From NCBI GenBank assembly GCA_947259105.1, contig CAMYKU010000046.1, forward strand, positions 21,602 to 85,601: DNA of 64,000 bases. The letters run 5' to 3'. The notes beneath the pieces were generated by a model, which ran no database searches, had not been told where the DNA came from, and saw only the letters and a list, made by a program, of their open reading frames with translations. The translations under genes were made by a program, and so were the position numbers. Source of the DNA: an uncultured Alphaproteobacteria bacterium (lineage in GTDB: Bacteria > Pseudomonadota > Alphaproteobacteria > UBA8366 > JADFVY01). Below are positions 45,647 through 52,661 of the stretch, in pieces; within the stretch, counting starts at the first letter, position 1, and each line of letters begins with the position of its first letter.

Positions 45647-46069
45647 TCAGATCGTCGGCAGCTGTTTGTTCGCCTCGGTGAACAGAAGCGCGCTGTTGAT
45701 GTCGCCTGCCGGCGGCTTGTCCTTGTACGGATCGATGCTGCCCACCGGCGTCGTACGGACCGGGAACTTGAAGCGCTTGATCTCACCGTCGCGGAACCTG
45801 ATGGTCCACATGATGTGGGTGTCGGTGCGCAGCGGGATCGCCGCCCCGCCCATCGGCACGAAGTCGGCATAGGCGCGGACCTCGATGGCCTGGCGCGGGC
45901 AGGCCTTGACACAGCACATGCACTCCCAGCACTGGTCCGGCTCCTGGTTGAAGGCCTTCATCCGCTCGGTATCGAGCTTCATCAGGTCGTGCGGACAGAT
46001 ATACATGCAGGCGGTCACGTCACCGCCCTTGCAGCCGTCGCATTTGTCGGTATGGACGAAAGTAGGCAT
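45647..46069 (-). CDS. aprB: APS reductase beta subunit AprB, long-loop form (copy 1)
   Basis: 140 residues. Two 4Fe-4S sites: CDGCKGGDVTACMYICP, with the inserted loop known from sulfate reducers and from sulfur oxidisers whose apr genes go with qmo, and CWECMCCVKACP. A beta-sheet domain and a C-terminal tail that wraps AprA follow. The clusters carry electrons from the FAD of AprA to the membrane partner. It is the first gene of aprBA and its promoter lies in the 461-bp divergent region. Confidence 0.97.
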   Translation of the reverse strand: MPTFVHTDKCDGCKGGDVTACMYICPHDLMKLDTERMKAFNQEPDQCWECMCCVKACPRQAIEVRAYADFVPMGGAAIPLRTDTHIMWTIRFRDGEIKRFKFPVRTTPVGSIDPYKDKPPAGDINSALLFTEANKQLPTI

Positions 46070-46530
46070 ATGGACTGTTCTCCCTCGTGGCTTCGAGGTG
46101 GATGCACCGCCTTGCCCACCCCATGCCGCCGGCCCGAAAGTCGATCGGCGCTCAACGCTTCCGCCCGGGCAAAAGGGTCAGCCCAGGCAACCCAATTTCT
46201 TATATTTGAAAATAATAATATTCATGAAAGCGAAATCATGTAAAGTGATATTCGGTCGCACCCGTGAAGGGGGGCGCCGAAGTGCAAGGGCGCCGGCACG
46301 GATAGCTCACGACCGGCGTTGTGGAATCGGTGGCAAATCGTCGTCAGGTCAGTTCGGAGACGGACGGAACAGGAGAAATGTTGTTTCATGCCGCCGAAGG
46401 CTGGCGCGACGTCGTTTCGGAAACGGGAGGAAGAAGATTATGGTTTTTAATGAATCACCAAATTGCGATATAAGTCGCAGCGACACACGTTCGTCATGAT
46501 TTTGAATGTCAATCGGGAAGAGGCAGCTTG
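46070..46530. promoter_or_regulatory. divergent promoter region between aprBA and aprMBA
   Basis: 461 bp with no gene. Two AT-rich blocks are visible. One at 46190-46250 (rich in TAATAATATT) is closer to the minus-strand aprB; the other at 46438-46505 precedes aprM. A small dyad TGCGA-TATAAG-TCGCA lies at 46464-46479, 50-65 bp before aprM. I cannot assign exact -35 and -10 boxes with confidence. All expression control of both APS reductases from their own promoters must reside here. Confidence 0.6.
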
Positions 46531-47373
46531 ATGTTCTCCACCAATCCGTTTGCCGAGTTATCGGCAGTCGTACCGCCCGGGGTCATGCAGACATTCGTCG
46601 CGGTCATGATCTTTCTCGTCGCAGCAGGCACGCTGTTCGACGTCTGGCACAAAAAGAGCGCGAAATACTTCTTCGCAAATATGCGCAATTCCAAGAGCAA
46701 GGCGGAGAAGCCTGTCGGCGGAGGCAAGAAGGTATCGATCGCCGTTCAGACTGCCGTGGTCGACGTCATGGCCTCTGGCGAATTCTGCAACCCGCGCCGC
46801 AGGCTCGCACATCTTCTGACGATGTACGGCTTCACCCTTTACGCGGCCATGGCGGCCATCATGGTCTTCGCTTACCCGACCCCGGACATCGCTACACCGG
46901 GCATTCTGCCGGTGCTCTGGTATGTCGGCGCGCTGATGGTCTGCGTTGGTGGCTACTGGTTCTGGTTCTTCATTCGCGTAGACGTTGCCGCCGAGGGCAA
47001 TTCGCCGTTTCGCCTGGTGCGCGCCGACCTGTTCATCGTCTCGATGGTCCTGAGCACGACTTTCGGCATCATATGGGGGATCCTGCAGGCGACCGGCGGC
47101 GGAATCTGGACGACGGTATTCCTGGCGCTGTTTCTCGTGGCCACCACGGTGCTCTTCGCATCCATCCCGTGGTCCAAGTTCCCCCACATGTTCTTCAAGC
47201 CCGCGGCGGCCTTCGAGAAAAGAGTATCCAAGGCCAGTGGTGCAGCCGAGAACCTGCCGACGCAGACGCGTGACGATCCCGACCAACAGAAAAGACACTC
47301 CATGGAACTGTTGCTGGACGCCCCGATGAAAATGGGGCTTGGCATCAAGCGCGATCAGCCCCGCCACTATTGA
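46531..47373 (+). CDS. aprM: AprM, membrane subunit associated with APS reductase
   Basis: 280 residues from the ATG at 46531, with GGAAGAGG upstream; a TTG one codon earlier is less likely. Five to six membrane helices are seen (GVMQTFVAVMIFLVAAGTLF, MYGFTLYAAMAAIMVFAYPT, VLWYVGALMVCVGGYWFWFF, FIVSMVLSTTFGIIWGILQA, VFLALFLVATTVLFASIPW), similar to the cytochrome-b-like anchors of Nar/Hdr complexes. In Allochromatium vinosum, aprM precedes aprBA and is thought to pass electrons from APS reductase to the quinone pool. It leads the operon aprM-aprB-aprA here, with the same gene order. Conserved His residues for heme are not obvious. Confidence 0.9.
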   Translation: MFSTNPFAELSAVVPPGVMQTFVAVMIFLVAAGTLFDVWHKKSAKYFFANMRNSKSKAEKPVGGGKKVSIAVQTAVVDVMASGEFCNPRRRLAHLLTMYGFTLYAAMAAIMVFAYPTPDIATPGILPVLWYVGALMVCVGGYWFWFFIRVDVAAEGNSPFRLVRADLFIVSMVLSTTFGIIWGILQATGGGIWTTVFLALFLVATTVLFASIPWSKFPHMFFKPAAAFEKRVSKASGAAENLPTQTRDDPDQQKRHSMELLLDAPMKMGLGIKRDQPRHY

Positions 47374-47420
47374 TCAGCATCACGCAAGTTCTGTTGGATA
47401 CAGATTAAGGAGCCCGAATA

Positions 47421-47900
47421 ATGCCTACCTTCGTCTATATGACAAGGTGCGACGGATGCGGACATTGCGTCGACATCTGTCCCTCGGACATCATGCACAT
47501 CGATAAGACCTATCGTCGTGCCTACAACATCGAGCCCAACATGTGCTGGGAGTGCTACTCCTGCGTCAAGGCCTGCCCGCAACACGCGATCGATGTGCGC
47601 GGATATGCCGACTTTGCCCCGCTGGGCCACAGCGTTCGCGTCGACCGCGACGAAGAGAAGGGCACGATCGCCTGGAGGATCAAGTTCCGGAACGGTACGG
47701 AAAAGAACTTCCTGTCGCCCATTACCACCAAGCCGTGGGGTACAGCGATCCCCCAGCTTGCGGATGTTCCCGGTCCCAGCCAGGAAATGCGCGACAGTGA
47801 GCTGTTGTACAACGAGCCGAAATATATCCGCATGGATGAGGGCGGTCTGCCTACGCTTGAGTCCGCCGGCCTCAAGATGAAGAAAGGCGTGTATTACTGA
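47421..47900 (+). CDS. aprB: APS reductase beta subunit AprB, short-loop form (copy 2)
   Basis: 159 residues with AAGGAG before the ATG at 47421. The first cluster site is the compact CDGCGHCVDICP, the second CWECYSCVKACP. The compact site and the partner AprM mark the other lineage of sulfur-oxidiser APS reductases, as in purple sulfur bacteria. The C-terminus (ESAGLKMKKGVYY) is longer than in copy 1. Its stop overlaps the aprA start by one base. Confidence 0.97.
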   Translation: MPTFVYMTRCDGCGHCVDICPSDIMHIDKTYRRAYNIEPNMCWECYSCVKACPQHAIDVRGYADFAPLGHSVRVDRDEEKGTIAWRIKFRNGTEKNFLSPITTKPWGTAIPQLADVPGPSQEMRDSELLYNEPKYIRMDEGGLPTLESAGLKMKKGVYY

Positions 47901-49768
47901 TGGCTTACAAAACGATCGTCGAAGACGGCATCGATATTCTGGTCGTCGGCGCGGGCCTTGGCGGCACCGGCGCCGCCTGGGAGGCGCGCTTCTGGGGCAA
48001 GGACAAGAACATCGTCATCGCCGAGAAAGCCAATATGGATCGCTCGGGCGCGGTCGCCCAGGGTCTGTACGCTATCAACTGCTACATGGGCACCCGCTGG
48101 GGCGAAAATAACCCGGAGGACCACGTCCGCTACGCCCGCATCGACCTGATGGGGCTGGTGCGGGAAGACCTGCTGTTCGATATGGCCCGTCACGTCGACT
48201 CGACGGTTCATCAGTTCGAGGATTGGGGCCTGCCCATCATGAAGGACCCGAAGACCGGGCAATATCTGCGTGAAGGGCGATGGCAGATCATGATCCACGG
48301 CGAGTCCTACAAGCCCATCGTGTCCGAGGCGGCCAAGAAGTCGGCGGACAAGGTGTTCAACCGCATCTGCGTCACCCACCTGCTGATGGACGAAAGCAAG
48401 GAGAACCGCGTTGCCGGCGCCGTCGGCTTCAACGTCCGCACGGGCAACTACCACGTCTTCAAGTCCAAGACCGTGATCTGCGGCGCCGGCGGCGCGTCGA
48501 ACATTTTCAAACCGCGTTCGGTGGGCGAAGGTTCCGGCCGCACCTGGTATGCGCCCTGGTCGTCCGCGTCTGCCTATGGCCTCATGATCGACGCCGGCGC
48601 CAAGATGACGCAGATGGAAAATCGCATCGTGCTGGCGCGCTTCAAGGACGGATATGGCCCGGTCGGCGCCTACTTCCTGCATCTGAAGACCTATACGCAG
48701 AACTGTCTGGGCGAAGAGTACGAGTCCAAATGGTTCCCCGAACTGCAGAAAATGGTCGGCAAGGAATATCTCGATCCGGAAGCCGCGCACCTGACCCATC
48801 GGCCAATCCCGACCTGTTTGCGTAACCATGCGCTGATCAACGAAGTGAATGCCGGCCGCGGCCCGATTCACATGGTGACCATGCAGGCCTTCCAGGACCC
48901 TCATCTGGAAGAGGTCGGCTGGGAGAACTTCCTCGGCATGACCGTCGGCCAGGCGGTTCTGTGGGCCGCCACCGATGTGGACCCGAAGAACGAGAATCCC
49001 GAACTGACCACCTCCGAGCCCTACGTGATGGGTTCCCACGCGACCGGATCGGGCGCCTGGTGCTCGGGCCCGGAGGATCTGTCGCCTCCCGAGTATTTCT
49101 GGGGTTACAATCGCATGACGACGGTCGAAGGCCTGTTCGGCGCCGGCGACGCGGTCGGCGGTACGCCGCATGCCTTCTCATCCGGCTCGTTCACCGAAGG
49201 TCGTCTTGCCGCGAAGGCCGCCTGCAGATATATCGACGACGGAAAGGCCGAAGGCATTGTCGTCTCCAGCGAGCAGATCAAACGCCGCAAGGAAGAGGTC
49301 TACAAGCCGCTGGAGCATTACAAGGTCTACCGCAATGCGATCGTGGCGGGCGATGTCAACCCGCACTACATCAATCCGAAGCAGGGCCTGGACCGTCTGC
49401 AGAAGCTGATGGATGAGTATTGCGGCGGAATGAGCGTCAACTACATGACCAACGATAAGCTCCTGCATATCGGTCTCAAGAAGCTCGCGATCATGGAAGA
49501 AGACCTTGAGAGCCTGGCCGCGAAGGATATTCACGAGCTGCTGCGTGCGTGGGAACTGAAGCATCGCCATCGCGCTGCCGAGTGCGTCACGCAGCACACG
49601 CTGTTCCGCAAGGAGACCCGCTGGCCGGGTTATTACTACCGTGGCGACGCCATGAAGGTGGACGACGAGAACTGGCATGTGCTGACTGTTTCGCGTCGCG
49701 ATCCGGAATCCGGCGAATACACCATGGAAAAGGCGCCCTGTTATCACCTGGTCGCGCCTGATGAGTAG
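47900..49768 (+). CDS. aprA: APS reductase alpha subunit AprA, AprM-type lineage (copy 2)
   Basis: 622 residues. FAD site DILVVGAGLGGTGAAWEARF; DRSGAVAQGLYAINCYMGTR; ENRIVLARFKDGYGPVGAYF; VMGSHATGSGAWCSGPEDLS. Active-site Arg and His positions are conserved, so this copy should be functional. It shares the fold with copy 1 over the whole length, with only patches of identity. It catalyses the same conversion of sulfite and AMP to APS. It is the third gene of aprMBA and is followed by three further genes on the same strand. Confidence 0.97.
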   Translation: MAYKTIVEDGIDILVVGAGLGGTGAAWEARFWGKDKNIVIAEKANMDRSGAVAQGLYAINCYMGTRWGENNPEDHVRYARIDLMGLVREDLLFDMARHVDSTVHQFEDWGLPIMKDPKTGQYLREGRWQIMIHGESYKPIVSEAAKKSADKVFNRICVTHLLMDESKENRVAGAVGFNVRTGNYHVFKSKTVICGAGGASNIFKPRSVGEGSGRTWYAPWSSASAYGLMIDAGAKMTQMENRIVLARFKDGYGPVGAYFLHLKTYTQNCLGEEYESKWFPELQKMVGKEYLDPEAAHLTHRPIPTCLRNHALINEVNAGRGPIHMVTMQAFQDPHLEEVGWENFLGMTVGQAVLWAATDVDPKNENPELTTSEPYVMGSHATGSGAWCSGPEDLSPPEYFWGYNRMTTVEGLFGAGDAVGGTPHAFSSGSFTEGRLAAKAACRYIDDGKAEGIVVSSEQIKRRKEEVYKPLEHYKVYRNAIVAGDVNPHYINPKQGLDRLQKLMDEYCGGMSVNYMTNDKLLHIGLKKLAIMEEDLESLAAKDIHELLRAWELKHRHRAAECVTQHTLFRKETRWPGYYYRGDAMKVDDENWHVLTVSRRDPESGEYTMEKAPCYHLVAPDE

Positions 49769-49877
49769 ACAGAACCAGGCGGGAGCTGATGATAGGCTTC
49801 CGCCTGGCGCGAACGAGGCCGGCATGCGGGGTGTGAGCCCCGCACAGCCGGTTTCCTCCGGTGGCGGAGAGCCGCAG

Positions 49878-50228
49878 GTGAACATTATCGACAAATCCGA
49901 TGACGAGATTTTCGCCATGGCCGAGCCCCTGTGGCGCGACCTCGTCAAACAGTCGAACGAAGGCAAATACGGGGAATTCGTAAAGAATTTTTCCACCGCC
50001 TTCGCGCTTGCCATGAACCAGGTCGTGGTGGGCAACCAGTTCGCAAAAAGTGAACTGGCAAGGAATCTGTCCGAAGAGATCGATTCGATCGGCATTATCC
50101 GCCGCGGCGAACATGTGACGGTTCTCTATCGGCAGCGCAGCACGAATAAAGAAGGCGAATGGCTTGGCAGGCTTGTCCTTGGCTATGAAGATGGCGAGGT
50201 CAGGATTTTCGGCGCATCCATCTTCTGA
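49878..50228 (+). CDS. small protein of unknown function in the aprMBA operon
   Basis: 116 residues from a GTG at 49878 that has a GGCGGAGAG ribosome binding site eight bases upstream. A frame from the ATG at 49761 would overlap aprA by eight bases and add 39 proline- and glycine-rich residues without a site. The protein is a single alpha+beta domain: DEIFAMAEPLWRDLVKQSNE, YGEFVKNFSTAFALAMNQVV, then strands HVTVLYRQRS, GEWLGRLVLGYEDGEVRIFG. This is like small NTF2/DUF3887-type domains but I cannot confirm that. There is no signal peptide, so it is cytoplasmic with APS reductase. Confidence 0.75.
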   Translation: MNIIDKSDDEIFAMAEPLWRDLVKQSNEGKYGEFVKNFSTAFALAMNQVVVGNQFAKSELARNLSEEIDSIGIIRRGEHVTVLYRQRSTNKEGEWLGRLVLGYEDGEVRIFGASIF

Positions 50229-50248
50229 GCAATTCGTTCGGATTCGAC

Positions 50249-50758
50249 ATGAGTGAAACAATCCAGAACGGCAAGTTCGTCGAACTGACCTACAAGGTGA
50301 CCGACAAGAAGTCGGGGCACGTTCTGACACGCGTTGAATTCCCGTTGGGTTATATTCACGGATTCAATGAAATCCTGGCCCCTACCGTTCATATGCAGCT
50401 GGAGGGCAGGTCCGCCGGCGAGACCATCGAGGTACCAATCGATGGCAATCAGATTTTTGGCCCCCGGGACGAGTCTCTGGTTTTCACCGATCGCATCGAA
50501 AACGTTCCCGAGGAATATCGGGAAGTCGGCACTACCATCCTCATGGAAAATGACAAGGGACAGACCCGCAGCTTTATCGTAACGCGGTTTGACGACGAGA
50601 CCCTGACAGTTGATGGCAACAATCCGCTTTGCGGCAGGGAGGTCGTCTTTACGCTCGAGATCCTGACCGTGCGCGACGCAACCGATGACGAAACGAAAGC
50701 GGGCGGCGCGCCCAATAACGGGGCGGATATCGACCCCTCTCTCATGAAACCTGTTTAA
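50249..50758 (+). CDS. SlyD-like FKBP peptidyl-prolyl isomerase in the aprMBA operon
   Basis: 169 residues. FKBP part: FVELTYKVTDKKSGHVLTRV and FPLGYIHGFNEILAPTVHMQ; the inserted flap domain (EVPIDGNQIFGPRDESLVFT to TRSFIVTRFDDETLTVDG); and NNPLCGREVVFTLEILTVRD. SlyD proteins are cytoplasmic chaperone-isomerases; the E. coli form also has a His/Cys-rich nickel tail, absent here. Its place 20 bp behind the unknown gene in the apr operon suggests a dedicated folding or cofactor-insertion helper for APS reductase, which is inference. Confidence 0.88.
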   Translation: MSETIQNGKFVELTYKVTDKKSGHVLTRVEFPLGYIHGFNEILAPTVHMQLEGRSAGETIEVPIDGNQIFGPRDESLVFTDRIENVPEEYREVGTTILMENDKGQTRSFIVTRFDDETLTVDGNNPLCGREVVFTLEILTVRDATDDETKAGGAPNNGADIDPSLMKPV

Positions 50759-50843
50759 GCGGCGATGTCGAACGGCATCGAACGAATTGCGACCTTGATT
50801 ACCTGTACTTACAATCCCGGCTATACAGAAAAGAGGGTGACTT

Positions 50844-51002
50844 ATGAGCGAACAAAAACCCATCACCGACGTTCCTGACGGCCATACGCGTTTCGTGACG
50901 ACGCGTCAGATGAAGCCGAACGAGAAGGGGTTCGTCGGTTACGAAACCGTCTGGGAATCGTTCCAGAAGGAAGCCGAGTACGAGACGCCGAAGAAACCGT
51001 AA
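50844..51002 (+). CDS. 52-residue protein closing the aprMBA operon
   Basis: MSEQKPITDVPDGHTRFVTT to the stop at 51002, with an AAGAGGGTGACTT ribosome binding site. It is soluble and highly charged, with many Lys and Glu and no Cys, and two Tyr/Trp patches (GFVGYETVWESFQKEAEYE). No family is recognised. It lies 86 bp behind the isomerase gene and 62 bp ahead of a strong terminator, so it is the last gene of the unit. Such small tails on enzyme operons are often subunits or regulators. Confidence 0.75.
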   Translation: MSEQKPITDVPDGHTRFVTTRQMKPNEKGFVGYETVWESFQKEAEYETPKKP

Positions 51003-51063
51003 ACGTTAAGGCGTAGCCTGAATGCGCCGAATCGCGCGGCCAGGCTCTTTCAAGTTCGGTTTT

Positions 51064-51103
51064 GCTCCGAAGGTGTTCTTCACCTCCGGAGCAGTTTCTT
51101 TTC
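51064..51103 (+). terminator. terminator of the aprMBA operon
   Basis: Stem GCTCCG (51064-51069) with CGGAGC (51087-51092) continued by GGTG with CACC, loop TTCTT, followed by GTTTCTTTT. Confidence 0.8.
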
Positions 51104-51175
51104 GGGGACGTTGCGGTTTTGCGGAAGGTCATGTCCAATGGTGTTATGGCCTGAAACCCCGAGCGCGAGCCAAGC

Positions 51176-51535
51176 ATGAATCCCGACCTTGAAGAGCTGA
51201 CCCGCCGCCTGATCGCGTTCCGCGACGCGCGCGACTGGCGGCAGTTCCACTCGATGAAGAACCTGATCCTCTCGGCAAGTCTGGAGGCCGCCGAGATCAT
51301 GGAGCTGGTGCAGTGGAAGGACGACGAGGCGGTGGAGCACGCCGCACAGGGAGACACCGATTTCCGCGCCCGCCTGGCCGAGGAATGCGCCGACGTGCTG
51401 CTTTACCTGCTGCTGATCTGCGAGCGCGCCGGCATCGACCTCACCGAGGCCGCCGTCGCCAAGATCGAACTCAACGAAAAGAAATACCCAGTCGAGAAGG
51501 CCAGGGGCAACGCGAAGAAATACACGGAACTGTAG
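51176..51535 (+). CDS. MazG-like nucleotide pyrophosphohydrolase
   Basis: 119 residues: LRRLIAFRDA-type start (LEELTRRLIAFRDARDWRQF), then the metal motifs LEAAEIMELVQW (ExxE) and EECADVLLYLLLICERAGI (ExxD). This is the all-alpha NTP pyrophosphohydrolase fold, close to the RS21-C6/iMazG group that acts on non-canonical dNTPs. It follows the apr operon terminator and is expressed separately. A link to sulfur oxidation is not needed, though hydrolysis of nucleotides made near APS cannot be excluded. Confidence 0.9.
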   Translation: MNPDLEELTRRLIAFRDARDWRQFHSMKNLILSASLEAAEIMELVQWKDDEAVEHAAQGDTDFRARLAEECADVLLYLLLICERAGIDLTEAAVAKIELNEKKYPVEKARGNAKKYTEL

Positions 51536-51536
51536 G

Positions 51537-51568
51537 AAAAAAATGGGGCGAGCCGAATGGCTCGCCCC
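51537..51568 (-). terminator. rho-independent terminator for the minus-strand small gene
   Basis: A perfect 10-bp stem (GGGGCGAGCC at 51545-51554 with GGCTCGCCCC at 51559-51568) read on the minus strand runs into seven T. It lies 30 bp past the stop of the 46-residue gene and may also end the MazG transcript. Confidence 0.85.
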
Positions 51569-51597
51569 TGGCAGGATGGGGTTCGGAAAACAGAAAT

Positions 51598-51738
51598 TCA
51601 GTTGCTGTCTCTGTCGTCGCCGTCGCGATGGTGGCGCCGCATGTCCTCTGCGTCGAGCACGCCATCGCCGTTGCTTTCCGTGGACCTCGCCATATTCACG
51701 AAACGCCCGCCGAATTCCTCCACGGTGTTGCGTTTCAT
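51598..51738 (-). CDS. 46-residue protein with an EF-hand-like motif
   Basis: ATG at 51738 is preceded by AGGAGCGGCCGAAT. The sequence MKRNTVEEFGGRFVNMARST leads to ESNGDGVLDAEDM, which fits a calcium-binding DxNxDGxxDxxE loop with the first Asp changed to Glu or Ser, and ends in a His/Asp/Arg-rich tail. There is no signal peptide. It is a free-standing gene with its own strong terminator, divergent from the OmpR-type regulator gene at 51936. Function unknown; calcium or metal sensing is speculation. Confidence 0.65.
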   Translation of the reverse strand: MKRNTVEEFGGRFVNMARSTESNGDGVLDAEDMRRHHRDGDDRDSN

Positions 51739-51935
51739 ATTCGGCCGCTCCTGCGTTAAGACTGCTTCGGTTGTCGTATATATAGGCCCTGTTTGTCGCA
51801 GAAGTTCGCCAGCGCCGGCCCTGTTTTGTCGCAAGCGATGGCAATCCGCGCGTCTGGCACACTTTGTTACAACTTTCGCGCCACCCCCGGGATTGCGGGC
51901 TTAGCGGCAGCGGGAAAATGGCATAGATTTGCGCC

Positions 51936-52661
51936 ATGGAGACCTCGCCCCACATCCTGGTCATCGATGACGAGCGCGAAATCCGCGAGCCGCTGGTCAA
52001 GTATCTCGCGAAGAACGGCTTGCGCGCCAGCATGGCCGCAAGCGCCGCCGAGGCGCGCAAGGACCTGAAGACAAGCGCAATCGACCTGGTGGTGCTCGAC
52101 ATCATGATGCCGGGCGAGGACGGGCTGTCGCTGTGCCGGCACCTGCGCGAGACATCCGAGATCCCCGTCATCCTGCTGACCGCCATGGCGGAGGATACCG
52201 ACAGGGTGGTGGGGCTGGAGATCGGCGCCGACGATTATGTCACCAAGCCGTTCAACCCCCGCGAACTGCTGGCGCGCATCCGGGCGGTGCTGCGCCGCGC
52301 CGGCGCCGTGCCGCGGCCGCGCGAAGACATGGAAACCAAGCGCCTGCGGTTCGTCGGCTGGACCCTGGATGTGGACCGGCGCGAGTTGGCCGGCGCGGAC
52401 GGTGTGGCCGTTCCTTTGAGCACCGCTGAGTTCCGGCTGCTGACCGCCTTCCTGCAGCGCCCCCATATCGTGCTGTCCCGCGAGCAGCTGCTGGACCTGA
52501 CCAGCGGCCGCGCCGCGCAGGTCTTCGACCGCTCGATCGACAACCAGGTCAGCCGCCTGCGCCGCAAGATCGAGGCGGACCACAGGAACCCGGAGCTGAT
52601 CAAGACCGTCTGGGGCGGCGGCTACATGTTCACCGCCGACGTCGAGGAGGAAACGGTTTGA
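51936..52661 (+). CDS. OmpR-family response regulator
   Basis: 241 residues. Receiver domain 1-120 with acidic DDE at 11-13, phosphoacceptor Asp55 in LVVLDIMMPGEDG and Lys in DDYVTKPF. The winged-helix DNA-binding domain is at about 135-235 (RELAGADGVAVPLSTAEFRL, RSIDNQVSRLRRKIE, IKTVWGGGYMF). It overlaps the kinase gene by four bases, so both are made together. Located between the aprMBA and qmo/sat units, it is a candidate regulator of sulfur oxidation genes, which is inferred from position only. Confidence 0.95.
   Translation: METSPHILVIDDEREIREPLVKYLAKNGLRASMAASAAEARKDLKTSAIDLVVLDIMMPGEDGLSLCRHLRETSEIPVILLTAMAEDTDRVVGLEIGADDYVTKPFNPRELLARIRAVLRRAGAVPRPREDMETKRLRFVGWTLDVDRRELAGADGVAVPLSTAEFRLLTAFLQRPHIVLSREQLLDLTSGRAAQVFDRSIDNQVSRLRRKIEADHRNPELIKTVWGGGYMFTADVEEETV

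Noticed and set aside
47894-49171. 425-codon frame opposite aprA copy 2
   Set aside because: Mirror of the aprA coding sequence; a similar antisense frame occurs over the other aprA at 43648-45681.
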